A DNA stretch of 64,000 nucleotides from Rhodopirellula baltica SH 1 (GCF_000196115.1 NC_005027.1:558001-622000); one strand, 5' to 3'. Shown: positions 35,219 through 44,947, counted from the stretch's first letter. The notes: generated by a model not told the origin, from the letters alone. Made by a program: numbers and translations.

Positions 35219-35349
35219 GTGGCATAGCGGGCTGTTGATTTATTAAGCCGCACCGCGTTAGCGGCGGTTAGTCAGACGCCAACCGGGGCTAACGCCCAAC
35301 GGCTAATGATTGTCATTCGGTATACGACTAAATCAACAGCCTATGCCAC
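35219..35349. repeat. MITE-like element with terminal inverted repeats
   Basis: 131-bp non-coding element. Left end GTGGCATAG-cgg-GCTGTTGATTTA (35219-35242); right end TAAATCAACAGC-CTATGCCAC (35329-35349), an exact inverse apart from three extra left bases. The interior carries ACCGGGGCTAACGCCCAACGGCT, also present in the right arm of the element at 25410-25626. No target-site duplication is obvious. It interrupts the Tad operon between the second tadE and tadG, within a 290-base gap. Confidence 0.8.
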
Positions 35350-35490
35350 ACCTGCCGCCTGACACTTGTTTTTCGATTGTTGCTAGGCCGATTGGCAACA
35401 GCCTTATTTTTGATGAACCCGACGGGCTTGGAAGCCCATCGTACAGCTCTTTTACCAACCGTTTTCAAACGCTCATTTACCTAACGAACA

Positions 35491-37290
35491 ATGATCCACT
35501 CACTACCACGATCTGGGGAACATGACTCGTCGACGTTCTGTGTACGAAGGTCACGGCGTGTCTGTCGCGAAGGCAAGATCCTTGTGTCGATGGCGATCTT
35601 GTTGCCGACTTTGTTGGCATTCACCGGTTTGGTATTCGATGGTGGATTGATCGCGACGGACCAGTGGGTGCAACAACACGCGACCGACTCAGCCGCCACG
35701 GCCGCGGCACTGAATGTGCTTTCAGGGCAATCCGATCAACTCTCTTCGATCGCCACGGATGTGGTTGCAAATGGGCATTCGCTGCCATCAACCAGCGTCG
35801 TCGTGCATCGGCCCCCATCCCAAGGTGCCTACCAGGGCGACATGAAGTATGTCGAGGTGGTCACCACGGGCACCTACGGTTCACGGTTCATCAATTTGTT
35901 TGGTGGATTGCGGGAGCATCCGATGGTGACCCGATCGGTCGCTGGGGTCGACTCGGTCAATCCCGGAGCGGCGATCATGATTTTGGATCCCGATCCAGCA
36001 CCGCTGTCGATCGCAGATCTGCCGACGTTGTTGCAGGATTTGGGACATTTGGAACTGAGAAGTCTGGCGGTCAACCAATACGAACTGGGCTCAATCTTGG
36101 ACGCGGTTCCGCTGTTGTCAGCCGTGATCGACGGGATGCTGCAAAACGAATTGCTGCAATGCACTTTGGATGCGACGACGGATGTGCTTGATGAGGTCGC
36201 CTCCAACACGTTGACGTTGCACTTGCCTGCCCTGACCGCCGGTTTGGAGATCGAAGGGCTGGGTTGTTTGGAGGTCGATGGATCGGTGCATGTCAACAAC
36301 GCGTGGGGCGGCGTCGATGAACGCGGCAGATGTGTTGGCGGTGATCCGGGGTATCCGAATGCCGTGGCGTGCATGCCATTGTTGTCGACCACTCGATTGA
36401 AAGCCGAACACATCCGAGTGGTTGGGGGAGTTGACCGGGAGCATCTGTATCTGCCCTTGGACGATGGCGGCCACTGTCCGCTGCAAGCCAACCGCGCACC
36501 GGTGCCCAATCCACTCGAAAGTTTGCCTTCCCCGTTGATGCTTGGTGCGGTGAGTGGCGTGTCGGCTCCTGAGACGGACATCGTTGGCGTCACGTTGTCA
36601 GCGAGTGGTGCAGAGGTTGTGCTCGATGAAATCCTCGGTGGACTTTCGTTCTTGTTGAAGCCTGTGTTTGACACGGTGCGGGATCCCATCGAACACAAAC
36701 TTTGCAACACGACTTACTCGCCGGGCGTGTATCGATCCATGACCGTGATCGCTCCCACCGGAGGCGTGACATTCGAGCCGGGCGTCTATGTGATCTGCGG
36801 CAAAAACCCGGTCACCGAGATATCGTTGTGCTTGCTGGGGCCGATCCAAGCCGAAGGGGTGCTGTTCTACATCACCGACGAGGCATCGTTCGATTCCGAT
36901 GGCAACTTTGTGGAGGAGACGAGCGGCGACGGTGCACCGGGGTCTCACGGAGTCACCAACATCGTGCCGAGCGTGGTGATCGCGCCGTTGCTACCCGGCG
37001 GAAAGCTGACGGGATTGAATTCGCCTGGCAACCCGCTCAACGAGATGCTGATCTTTCAACATCCAACCGATCGTCGCCCCATTGTGATGGAGTGCCAGCA
37101 GTTGCTTGGCAACAATGCTCTCGCGGGAACGATCTATGCCAAGTGGGGACACGTTCAGTTGGTCGCCGCGTCGGCGGAATTGGACCTCAAGATTGCATCG
37201 GGAACGGCTCGCGTGGTGACCGTGGGAACAACACGGCTGTCGCCCAATAATTTGTTTCCGGCAGCGCAGGATGTTTTCCTGGTGGAGTGA
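35491..37290 (+). CDS. tadG: TadG-like Flp pilus-associated protein
   Basis: A 599-residue protein with a basic N-terminus and a membrane span at about 30-52 (ILVSMAILLPTLLAFTGLVF) followed by DGGLIATDQWVQQHATDSAA, the hallmark of the TadG N-terminal (DUF2134-like) region. The large exported part is unlike classical TadG von Willebrand domains: it is rich in Cys and Gly/Pro turns, with CLEVDGSVHVNNAWGG, YSPGVYRSMTVIAP and FEPGVYVICGKN, resembling beta-helical surface proteins. It is separated from the other tad genes by the MITE-like element, so expression may depend on a promoter inside or after that element. Confidence 0.75.
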   Translation: MIHSLPRSGEHDSSTFCVRRSRRVCREGKILVSMAILLPTLLAFTGLVFDGGLIATDQWVQQHATDSAATAAALNVLSGQSDQLSSIATDVVANGHSLPSTSVVVHRPPSQGAYQGDMKYVEVVTTGTYGSRFINLFGGLREHPMVTRSVAGVDSVNPGAAIMILDPDPAPLSIADLPTLLQDLGHLELRSLAVNQYELGSILDAVPLLSAVIDGMLQNELLQCTLDATTDVLDEVASNTLTLHLPALTAGLEIEGLGCLEVDGSVHVNNAWGGVDERGRCVGGDPGYPNAVACMPLLSTTRLKAEHIRVVGGVDREHLYLPLDDGGHCPLQANRAPVPNPLESLPSPLMLGAVSGVSAPETDIVGVTLSASGAEVVLDEILGGLSFLLKPVFDTVRDPIEHKLCNTTYSPGVYRSMTVIAPTGGVTFEPGVYVICGKNPVTEISLCLLGPIQAEGVLFYITDEASFDSDGNFVEETSGDGAPGSHGVTNIVPSVVIAPLLPGGKLTGLNSPGNPLNEMLIFQHPTDRRPIVMECQQLLGNNALAGTIYAKWGHVQLVAASAELDLKIASGTARVVTVGTTRLSPNNLFPAAQDVFLVE

Positions 37291-37386
37291 ATCCGGGGGA
37301 AGCAGTGGACTGGAACGTCCACCGCACGGGAGAGGCGTGGGGGCAGGCGGGCAAGGACGCCCGCTTCACGCTTCACTCCTCGTTAT

Positions 37387-39297
37387 TCACTCGGGACGGC
37401 GGGAGTGTCTGTAGTAACTTTCCAAACAAAGCGTGGCCATCGACGTTGTGTAGACCGTGCCACCGTAGCCACCCCACAACGATTGATCCGACCAAGACCC
37501 ATCAGGTTGTTGCGTGGACAGCAATCGTTGTTTCAGCGCCGCGTTCCAGATTTCCCAGGCGTCGTCCTGCAATTGATGCAGCGCCATCGTGGCGTAGTAC
37601 CAGTAGTAAAAGTTGTCCGGGCCGTTGCCTTGGCCGGGCAAGTTGGCCAGCAGAACGGACTCGGCTTCGCGAATGGTTGCGTCAGGCAGCTTTTGACCGA
37701 TCAGCAATCGTGTCGCGAGGGCTTCGGCGGTCATCGTTGGCGAAGTCGGTTCGCCGGGGCGATAGCAGGCTTGTCCGCCCGAGCGTCCCCGCCGGACCGA
37801 ATCCAGGAAGCGTGCAATGCCATCGGACATGCGACGATTCTGCGGAACGGCACCGGATCGATCCGCGGAGTCGATCAACAACGCTTGCCAACCAAGTTGA
37901 CTGAGGTCGCCCGTGTCGCCTCGGTTGTATCGCCATCCACCGGTGACGGGATGTTGCATCGAACGGGTGTAGGCGACCGCTCGGCGAGTGGCTTCCATCG
38001 CGGATGGGTCGGCGGTCATTGCAGCGGTTTCGGCGAAAGCCAAACCCGCCATCGCGTGGCTGTAGTGAGCCGCGTAAACGGACGCGTTGCTGGCCAGAGA
38101 CCCATCAGTTCGTTGTCGAGACAGCAAGAATGCGAGGCCGCGATAAACGGTGTCTCGATGTTCGCCTTCTTGATGAGTGTGTCCGGAACCAAGCATCGAT
38201 AGCAACGCCAACCCGGTGATCGCGGTTTCGGCGTTGCGTCCAGCACCACCACGATGCAGTCCCAGCGGCGCGCGTTCTTGGCCGGCACCAGTTGTCTTGG
38301 GATCCCAGGCTCCGTCGCTGCGTTGTTGCGAGGCGAGGTATTTCAGTGCCGCTTCGACGGCCGCTTCGGTGTCGGCGTTGCCGCCATTTTGAATCAAGGC
38401 TCGCGCTTTGGCGGCACCGGCTCGCGAAGCGAAATCTTCATCGATGGTTCCGGCGGAATGTTCTTTGGGAAGCGAGGCCGCCGGGCGAACCGATGCAATC
38501 TTTGCTATGGCGTCGTCATGGGTGGAACGAACCGTTTGAGATTCGCCACTTCGAGAAGATGGCGAGGTCATCTCTGGAGATGACTGCTCCATCGTTTCTT
38601 TGGCGGGTTCCTCCACTGGATCCGCGAGTGCCGTTTGCAGCCAATCGTCGATGCTGGAATCAAGAGCGTCGGTCGCCGCCGCTTCGGTATCGACGGACTC
38701 CGTCGGTGCAGGCTGAGTAGGAATCGCTGCCGACGCAAGTGTCGCCGGCATGGATGGCAATGGGATCTCTACCGCGGGAGGTGCAATGTCGGAATCTGGT
38801 TCGTGATTGGAATCATCGGTGGCGAGCGGTTCGGACGATTCCACATCCACTTCGCGTTCAGGAATCAGTGGCTCGGGCAACTTCAACGCGGCCAAAGGCG
38901 ATGCTTCGACGGGCGCCTCGGAGGAATCCTGCAGCGTTTCCAGCATCTCGGGATCGAACATCGACACGGCGATATCGGCAGCACCGGCGTCAGCGGCTGA
39001 ATCAGAAACCGGACCGCCACCGGACCAAAACACAGACAATTTGGGCACGTACACGATCAGCACGCCGTGCAACGCAACCGACAGAATCAAGCAGACAATC
39101 GCGGCACCGCGTCCGCTGGTTTTGCGGCGGCGAAACAGCACGATCGTGATGACAAGAAACGTCACCGCGACCAGGGCGACACCACGAACGATGTTGGGGT
39201 CGGCCCAGAGAGTTTCCAGGTTGTTCCACGAAGCGACCGACGGCGTTTCAGAAACGCCTGCTACCGGAATCATCGGCGTGGTCGAGACATTTGGCAT
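37387..39297 (-). CDS. Membrane-anchored squalene-cyclase-fold repeat protein, last gene of an ExbB/ExbD operon
   Basis: A 636-residue protein with two N-terminal spans (about 35-55 and 65-90), a long acidic Pro/Ser/Glu-rich linker (about 105-290) and a C-terminal prenyltransferase/squalene-oxidase repeat domain. Repeat motifs include LKYLASQQRSDGAWDP, LSRQRTDGSLASN, HPVTGGWRYNRGDTGDLSQL and QQPDGSWSDQSLW. No cyclase DxDD motif is visible. It follows exbD by 18 bases on the same strand. The acidic proline-rich linker crossing the periplasm recalls TonB, suggesting that this protein may be the element driven by the ExbB/ExbD motor; that is inference. Confidence 0.8.
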   Translation of the reverse strand: MPNVSTTPMIPVAGVSETPSVASWNNLETLWADPNIVRGVALVAVTFLVITIVLFRRRKTSGRGAAIVCLILSVALHGVLIVYVPKLSVFWSGGGPVSDSAADAGAADIAVSMFDPEMLETLQDSSEAPVEASPLAALKLPEPLIPEREVDVESSEPLATDDSNHEPDSDIAPPAVEIPLPSMPATLASAAIPTQPAPTESVDTEAAATDALDSSIDDWLQTALADPVEEPAKETMEQSSPEMTSPSSRSGESQTVRSTHDDAIAKIASVRPAASLPKEHSAGTIDEDFASRAGAAKARALIQNGGNADTEAAVEAALKYLASQQRSDGAWDPKTTGAGQERAPLGLHRGGAGRNAETAITGLALLSMLGSGHTHQEGEHRDTVYRGLAFLLSRQRTDGSLASNASVYAAHYSHAMAGLAFAETAAMTADPSAMEATRRAVAYTRSMQHPVTGGWRYNRGDTGDLSQLGWQALLIDSADRSGAVPQNRRMSDGIARFLDSVRRGRSGGQACYRPGEPTSPTMTAEALATRLLIGQKLPDATIREAESVLLANLPGQGNGPDNFYYWYYATMALHQLQDDAWEIWNAALKQRLLSTQQPDGSWSDQSLWGGYGGTVYTTSMATLCLESYYRHSRRPE

Positions 39298-39315
39298 ATG
39301 CGAAACGGAAAAGGG

Positions 39316-39714
39316 TTAGCGTCGTTCGCTGACGCCCATTTTTTGCACGCCGGCGAGCTCAATCTGACGCATGACTTGCACTACGTGATGCAGCGAACTG
39401 TCGCTGTCGCCACGCACGCTGACTTGCAGTCCGGGATAAACCGAACGTTGTTGCTTCAAAGTTTCGGTGAGTTGATCGGATGACATCGGGATGCCATCCA
39501 GTAGGAGCGAACCATCGCTGCGAACTTCCACGATGCGTTGGTCGGGCGTACGAGCCATCGACTGCATGTCGGCCGAAGCCACGTTGACTTGCACGCCGCT
39601 GTCGTTGGAATCCATCTTGCTGCTGACCATGAAGAAGATCACCAGCAAGAACACCACATCGATCATCGGTGTCAGGTTGATCGTCGCGTCTTCGGTTCCG
39701 CGATTGCGTTTCAT
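39316..39714 (-). CDS. ExbD/TolR-family biopolymer transport protein
   Basis: A 132-residue single-span protein of the ExbD/TolR family. The span (about 13-35) has the essential proton-carrying Asp in LTPMIDVVFLLVIFFMV; a short periplasmic domain follows, with VNVASADMQSM and the ending MRQIELAGVQKMGVSER. It works with the ExbB-like protein as a proton-driven motor. Its start overlaps the exbB-like stop by one base. Confidence 0.92.
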   Translation of the reverse strand: MKRNRGTEDATINLTPMIDVVFLLVIFFMVSSKMDSNDSGVQVNVASADMQSMARTPDQRIVEVRSDGSLLLDGIPMSSDQLTETLKQQRSVYPGLQVSVRGDSDSSLHHVVQVMRQIELAGVQKMGVSERR

Positions 39715-40769
39715 CAGGCTGCCCGTCGTTTACGAGGAGCCTTTGCCGTGCCCGCGTTCTCCAGTCCTTCGGCGGAGATGCAATCGATCACTCGTTGGCA
39801 GAGCTTGTCGATCTCTCCAAGGTAACCATCGGATTTGGCACCGAAGTACATGTAGGCCAGATACGCCGGAATCGCCACGCTCAGCCCGCCAGCGGTGGTC
39901 ATCAGCGCGGTGCTGATTCCCGATGCCAGCAAATCGCTTTCACCCGCACTGGGATCCGCGATGGTTTCAAAAGCTTGGATCATTCCCAAAACCGTGCCCA
40001 ACAACCCGATCAGCGGTGTGACGTTGCTGATCGCGTGGAAGACTCGCAAGAATCGACGCAACGAATCGCCGACACGATCGCCCGCGTCAATCACGGCTTG
40101 TTCGATTTCCAACATCGGACGACCCCAGCGACGAACCGCGGCATGGAACACTTCCGCGACGGGGCAATCGAATTCGTCGCAAATCGAGGTGGCTTCTTCG
40201 TAGCTGAGTTGTCCGTCTTCGACACACTCGGTGAATCGTCGAACAAACGGTTTGGGGATCACACGGCTGCGACGCAGCGAGATCAGGCGTTCCATCGAAA
40301 GTCCCAAGACGATCAGCGAGCAGATCGCGAGCGGGATCATCAGCATGCCGCCCTCGGCGATCTTGCTGATGAAGGCGGGCGGTTCCCAAGCGGCTTCGGA
40401 CTCAGCGGACGGATCGCCTTCTCCGGCGAGTTGATCGGTTGCGGGGGCTTCCGGGATCGACATCCCACCGGTGTTGCGAGCCGCAATTTGAGCAACCGGT
40501 TCGGACGCACCGTATTGCCCGCCACCAAAGTTGTTTTGATTTCCGGCGGCGCCGTATGGATCGTTGTAGTTGTTATCGAAGCCGTTGTTTGTTCGCGGTT
40601 GGTTGTAGCCCCGGCTGCCGAAGTTTTGAGCGATGGCCGAAGCGTGCCAGTTCGACCAAATCGACAACCCAACCGTCAGAACGACGACCGGTAAAAATCG
40701 CGACGCGACCGCAAGCGTTGGACGCAAGCGGTTGGCGTTGGGACGAGTCTTGTCTCGATGTGAATTCAT
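39714..40769 (-). CDS. MotA/TolQ/ExbB proton channel protein
   Basis: A 351-residue protein, longer than typical ExbB because of a signal-like first span (about 22-45) and a Gly/Asn-rich exported segment (NNGFDNNYNDPYGAAGNQNN region, about 55-130). The proton-channel domain follows: the first span LMIPLAICSLIVLGLSMERL, a cytoplasmic domain, and the signature NVTPLIGLLGTVLGMIQAFE, then TALMTTAGGLSVAIPAYLAY. It partners ExbD (39316-39714). Its ATG overlaps the TPR gene's stop (ATGA). Confidence 0.92.
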   Translation of the reverse strand: MNSHRDKTRPNANRLRPTLAVASRFLPVVVLTVGLSIWSNWHASAIAQNFGSRGYNQPRTNNGFDNNYNDPYGAAGNQNNFGGGQYGASEPVAQIAARNTGGMSIPEAPATDQLAGEGDPSAESEAAWEPPAFISKIAEGGMLMIPLAICSLIVLGLSMERLISLRRSRVIPKPFVRRFTECVEDGQLSYEEATSICDEFDCPVAEVFHAAVRRWGRPMLEIEQAVIDAGDRVGDSLRRFLRVFHAISNVTPLIGLLGTVLGMIQAFETIADPSAGESDLLASGISTALMTTAGGLSVAIPAYLAYMYFGAKSDGYLGEIDKLCQRVIDCISAEGLENAGTAKAPRKRRAA

Positions 40770-42709
40770 CGTCGAAGTGGGGATTCAGAGGAGGCGTCCG
40801 GTGACAACGCGGCCAATCGGCGGCGGGCTCCGGTCGCATGTTGGCTGTTCGCAAAGCGACGCACCAAGGTGGAATAGCAGACAGCGGCCTCGCGTGTCCG
40901 CCCCAATTTTTCAAACGACTTGCCGGCTTGCACCAACGCCGCAGCGGTCCATTGGCCTTCGCCGCTGATACCCTCGACCAATCGGTACGCGTCAATCGCT
41001 TCACCGAACCGTTCTTGCATGTAATAAGTTTCGCCGATCATCCATTGGGCTCGACCGCGAGCGTCCTCGTCAGCTGATCCGAGTCTCACAACGCTTTCGA
41101 GCAGCGCACGACCGCGATCGAAATTCAGTTGTCGCACCTCCACGTCGGCGGCCAACAAATTGACCAGCGCCGATTGCGGTGATGTCGGTGAGATCGCGGC
41201 TCGAGCAGCGGCGATTCGTTGTGCGGCTTCCGTGATCGATCCGGATGAGGATGCCGTTTCTGCAAGTCGAAGAAGGGTCGGGAAGTCGTCGGCCCCGCCT
41301 TCGTCCACGATGCGTTGCCACCATTTCAAGGATGACTTGGCGTCACCGGTTTGAAGCAACGCTTCGGCAAACAAACGTTCGACGTGCAAGTTGCGTCCGC
41401 GAAGTTCAGCGGTTTGATCGTTGCCATCGAAGAAGGACTCTTCGTCTTTGGCCGCCATCGCAAGAATCGACCAGTTCGATGTACGCCCGGCCCAGCGACA
41501 CGCCGATTCGCGAACGCCGGCGGTAATGATCGGGTCGGCGTCTTGGCCGGTGTTGGGTTGTTTCGGTGCAACGGGCGAGATCCATCGCATCGCAATGCGT
41601 TGGGCGTCGGCATCGAGGTCGTTGCTGGTCAGTTGTTCCAGGATCGCCGCGGTCATGTCGCCGGTTTGATCTCGCGTGGCGATGGCACTCGCATAAATTG
41701 ATTCCGCGTTGGCGTCGTTTTTATGAGCGGACACCAACAAACCAATCGCGGCAGGTTTCAGCGTGGAGGTGAACTGAGGCGACGCGATTAGCTTCTTCGC
41801 GTGAGTGATCAAGTGATCGGCCAGCGGACCATCGCAAGGTTCCAGCGGATGGTTGCCGCAGTGCGATACGATGGCTTGCAGGCACGCACTGGAATCCGCG
41901 TGTTGCGTGAGCAATCGCTCGAGTGTTTGGTCAGCTGATTCGGATTGCCCCGTTCGAAATTGACACGACATCTGCATCAACAACGCGGAAGGCACGTCGG
42001 CGTGTTCCGAATGATGTTTTAAGAATTGATCGATCGCTGTCAGAGCGGCTTGGTCGTCTTCGCCAGACATGGCTGTGCACCACGCCAATCCCAATCTTGC
42101 CGTCGCCAGTTGAGGGCTGTCGCCGCTGTCGATGACCATGTTGTAGGTCGATTGAGCCAATTCGAGTTGACCGTCGTCCAACAATCCCGATGCGACAGTC
42201 ATGCATGTCGCCGTCCATTCAGGGCTGGTCACGCCGAGTTGGCTGACCTCACCAAGCCAACGATGGGCGTCGGTGGGACGGCCGGATCGTGACAATCCGT
42301 TGGCTGCGCTCAGCAACAGGTTGGCCGTTTGTTCGGCGCTCAGTGAGTTTGGATCGCTTTCTCGCAACCGCATCACGGCATAGGCGGCCATGTCGTGAAC
42401 ATCGGCGGCGTTTTCAACTTGGTTGCCGCTGGAATCCAACCGGCGAGCCAGTTGAACCAGAGCGGCGATGGATCGAATCGATGAACCTTCGTTGGCCGCG
42501 ATTGTGCGAGCGGTCGCGATCGCGTCGTCCCACTTGGCACCGTGCGTTTGTTGCAACAGTTGGCCGGTTGCAGCAGCGAGTTCCGAATCGTCCGCGGTCG
42601 CAAACGTCGGGGCCGGCAATGCAAGCAGCACGCAAACCAACCCGATGGATTTCCAACGAGTGGTTGTTTGGCGAAGGGAATGTTTCGACTGGTTTTGAGT
42701 CACAGTCAT
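40766..42709 (-). CDS. Secreted TPR-repeat protein leading the ExbB/ExbD operon
   Basis: A 647-residue exported protein: signal peptide with hydrophobic core IGLVCVLLALPAPTFA (about 22-38), then mature sequence made of degenerate tetratricopeptide-like helical pairs, clearest near the C-terminus (AQWMIGETYYMQERFGEAID, then AALVQAGKSFEKLGRTREAA). The ATG at 42709 begins the signal peptide; the open frame continues upstream to 43111 but that part shadows the aminotransferase gene. The overlap with exbB suggests translational coupling. A periplasmic scaffold or partner of the motor is a reasonable guess. Confidence 0.82.
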   Translation of the reverse strand: MTVTQNQSKHSLRQTTTRWKSIGLVCVLLALPAPTFATADDSELAAATGQLLQQTHGAKWDDAIATARTIAANEGSSIRSIAALVQLARRLDSSGNQVENAADVHDMAAYAVMRLRESDPNSLSAEQTANLLLSAANGLSRSGRPTDAHRWLGEVSQLGVTSPEWTATCMTVASGLLDDGQLELAQSTYNMVIDSGDSPQLATARLGLAWCTAMSGEDDQAALTAIDQFLKHHSEHADVPSALLMQMSCQFRTGQSESADQTLERLLTQHADSSACLQAIVSHCGNHPLEPCDGPLADHLITHAKKLIASPQFTSTLKPAAIGLLVSAHKNDANAESIYASAIATRDQTGDMTAAILEQLTSNDLDADAQRIAMRWISPVAPKQPNTGQDADPIITAGVRESACRWAGRTSNWSILAMAAKDEESFFDGNDQTAELRGRNLHVERLFAEALLQTGDAKSSLKWWQRIVDEGGADDFPTLLRLAETASSSGSITEAAQRIAAARAAISPTSPQSALVNLLAADVEVRQLNFDRGRALLESVVRLGSADEDARGRAQWMIGETYYMQERFGEAIDAYRLVEGISGEGQWTAAALVQAGKSFEKLGRTREAAVCYSTLVRRFANSQHATGARRRLAALSPDASSESPLRR

Positions 42710-42825
42710 GGCTGAATCGAAGAGTCGTGATGAGGGATTCAGAGAGCCGTGTTCCATGAAGAGCGGGCGAGTGTCCGAAAGTCGGCTGACCCTGGAGACT
42801 CGCCCGTTCGAAACGAGTGATTGGA

Positions 42826-43986
42826 TCAAGCCGCCGCGCGGTTGGCTTGTTGAAAGAACGATGCCACCGAGTCGACGACGCGAATTTGTTCCGCTTCGGT
42901 CAACGATGGGAAGATCGGCAAGTTCAACACTTCGGCACTGGCCGCTTCGGTGTGCTTCAAACCGTCGTGACGGAATGGAACATCTTGGAAGCATTCTTGT
43001 TGGTGCATTGGAACCGGATAGTAGATTTCCGATCCGATCTTGCGTTCGGACAAATGGGCTCGCAGTGCGTCGCGTCGACCGCCGGGAACTCGCAGCGTGT
43101 ATTGGTTCCAAACGTGTCGAGCGTTGCTGTCGTGGTATGGCGTGCCGAGTTGGTCATCGCCAACCAAACCGGCTTCGGTCAACAATCGGGTGTAGCGATT
43201 CGCGTTGATCGTGCGAGCTTCCACGGCGGCATCAAGGTGACGCAATTTGACGCGGAGCACGGCGGCTTGGAACGTGTCCAGTCGGCTATTGATGCCAACG
43301 ACTTGGTGGTAGTAGCGCGGTCGCATCCCGTGACCGGCGAACAATCGCAGACGATCAGCAAAACCAGCGTCGGTGGCGGTCAAGATTCCGCCGTCGCCCA
43401 TTCCGCCCAGGTTCTTGGTCGGATAAAAGCTGAAGCAACCTGCCGTTCCCCAATTGCCAGCCGGGCGATCTTTGTACGCCGCACCGATGGCTTGGGCAGC
43501 ATCTTCGATGACGGGAATGTCATGCTCGGATGCAATTTCGCAAATCCGATCGATTTGGGCACATTGGCCGAACAAGTGAACCGGAATAATCGCGGCTGTC
43601 TTTTCGGTGATCAGTGACGCGATCGATTCAGGATCGACGTTGTATGTGTCGGGGCAAATGTCCGCAAAGACGGGAGTCGCACCCAAGCGGGTGATGCAGC
43701 TGACCGACGCAAAGAAGGTGAAGCTCGGCACGATGACTTCGTCGCCCGCTTTGATGTCCAATGCCATCAAAGCCAACAGCAACGCGTCACTTCCGGACGC
43801 ACAACCGACCGCGTTGGGCGTTTGGGTGTAGGCGGCGACTTCGTTTTCCAATTCGGTCACGTCCGGACCAAACAGGAAACGTCCACTGTCGAGCACTTCG
43901 GTGAGTGCTTCGAGGAATTCGTCGCGGTGCGGGGCGTTGTCGCGATTGACATCCAACAGAGGGACGCCGGGGGTGCTATCAGTCAT
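42826..43986 (-). CDS. DegT/DnrJ/EryC1/StrS aminotransferase
   Basis: PLP-dependent sugar aminotransferase family enzyme that typically aminates a keto-sugar nucleotide for surface polysaccharide or glycan synthesis. Of 386 residues, the PLP phosphate region is GCASGSDALLLAL (61-73), Asp162 sits in VIEDAAQAIGA, and the Schiff-base Lys191 is in FSFYPTKNLGGMGDGG. All key residues are present and length matches the family. I chose ATG at 43986 (another at 43998). No sugar-nucleotide dehydratase or glycosyltransferase is adjacent, so the substrate cannot be named. Confidence 0.9.
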   Translation of the reverse strand: MTDSTPGVPLLDVNRDNAPHRDEFLEALTEVLDSGRFLFGPDVTELENEVAAYTQTPNAVGCASGSDALLLALMALDIKAGDEVIVPSFTFFASVSCITRLGATPVFADICPDTYNVDPESIASLITEKTAAIIPVHLFGQCAQIDRICEIASEHDIPVIEDAAQAIGAAYKDRPAGNWGTAGCFSFYPTKNLGGMGDGGILTATDAGFADRLRLFAGHGMRPRYYHQVVGINSRLDTFQAAVLRVKLRHLDAAVEARTINANRYTRLLTEAGLVGDDQLGTPYHDSNARHVWNQYTLRVPGGRRDALRAHLSERKIGSEIYYPVPMHQQECFQDVPFRHDGLKHTEAASAEVLNLPIFPSLTEAEQIRVVDSVASFFQQANRAAA

Positions 43987-44161
43987 GGCGAGACTCATCC
44001 GTGAAATATATGCGGGATAGTCGAAAGTCCATTTTCGACCGTGTTGACGCACTGACGCGTTCAAACACTTCTGCTTCAATACGAGGCGTCACAGTAAAAC
44101 GTCAAGACCGAACCAGCGAAGACGCACTCCAAGATCCTCCCCACAATTTCACGAAAACCAC

Positions 44162-44947
44162 ATGGCGAAGAACAAAAAAGCCAGAATCCCACACAAATTC
44201 CTGCCTTGGATCGCAATCCGAAAACAATACAGCCTGACCCACGCCGAAGTCCAAATGGCTCGGGAATTGGGTTTGGAGCCACGCAGATTCCCGAGCTACG
44301 CGAATATCAAGGACCAACCTTGGAAAAAGCCGCTCAAAGAATTCATCGCTGAGCTGTACCTGAAACAAACCGGCAAAGAACAACCCGAAACGGTCTACTC
44401 GATGGAGGACCTGGCGGCTCAACATGTGGCTCGTCGACTGGCGAAAAAACAAGCCAAACTCGAACGTCTCGCATCGGAAGGGCCCGAGGACGAACCTGAC
44501 GAAACCGTCTGGCCAAACGCCGAGTCGACCGAAACAGCAGCGGAAACCGCCGAATCAGAAGCGATTCCCACAGCCGAAGCTGAGACCCAGCCCATCGCCC
44601 AGCCCGTCGCTGAGTCAACGCCTCCGGTCGCCGAACCCGAGCAACCTGCACACGTTCCAGAGCCCATTGAAGTCGAAACGTCGACAACCGAAACGGAGTT
44701 GGAGACACCCGAGCCACAACCGCAGGCACCCGCCGCTGACGTGGTTGTTGCGGATCCCGAACCGGAAGCGGATCCTGAGCCGGTTGCGGCGAAACCCGAT
44801 CCTGAACCCACTGCCCAACCCGTGCCGAAGGAAGCTCCGCCGGCGAAACCTGCCAGTCCGTGGGAGGCGGCCAGAGCTCGATTGAATGCGAAATCGGAAG
44901 CGAATCCCGACGATCCGGATTTGACATCGGGCCCCGCGGCGACTTAG
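44162..44947 (+). CDS. Hypothetical protein with long Pro/Glu-rich tail
   Basis: A 261-residue soluble protein. Residues 1-95 are basic and well ordered (HKFLPWIAIRKQYSLTHAEV, LGLEPRRFPSY, PLKEFIAELYLKQTG), while the remaining 165 residues are acidic low-complexity sequence dominated by Pro, Glu, Ala and Thr (for example EPEADPEPVAAKPDPEPTAQ). The N-terminal block looks like a conserved planctomycete domain with no known function. The tail is compositionally biased, so similarity searches with it will mislead. Start is ATG at 44162. Confidence 0.7.
   Translation: MAKNKKARIPHKFLPWIAIRKQYSLTHAEVQMARELGLEPRRFPSYANIKDQPWKKPLKEFIAELYLKQTGKEQPETVYSMEDLAAQHVARRLAKKQAKLERLASEGPEDEPDETVWPNAESTETAAETAESEAIPTAEAETQPIAQPVAESTPPVAEPEQPAHVPEPIEVETSTTETELETPEPQPQAPAADVVVADPEPEADPEPVAAKPDPEPTAQPVPKEAPPAKPASPWEAARARLNAKSEANPDDPDLTSGPAAT

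Noticed and set aside
37305-37385. GC-rich inverted sequences between the convergent tadG and cyclase-fold genes, considered as a terminator
   Set aside because: Only short imperfect stems and no T-tract.
42710-43111. N-terminal extension of the TPR protein
   Set aside because: Overlaps the DegT-family gene; the ATG at 42709 starts a clear signal peptide.
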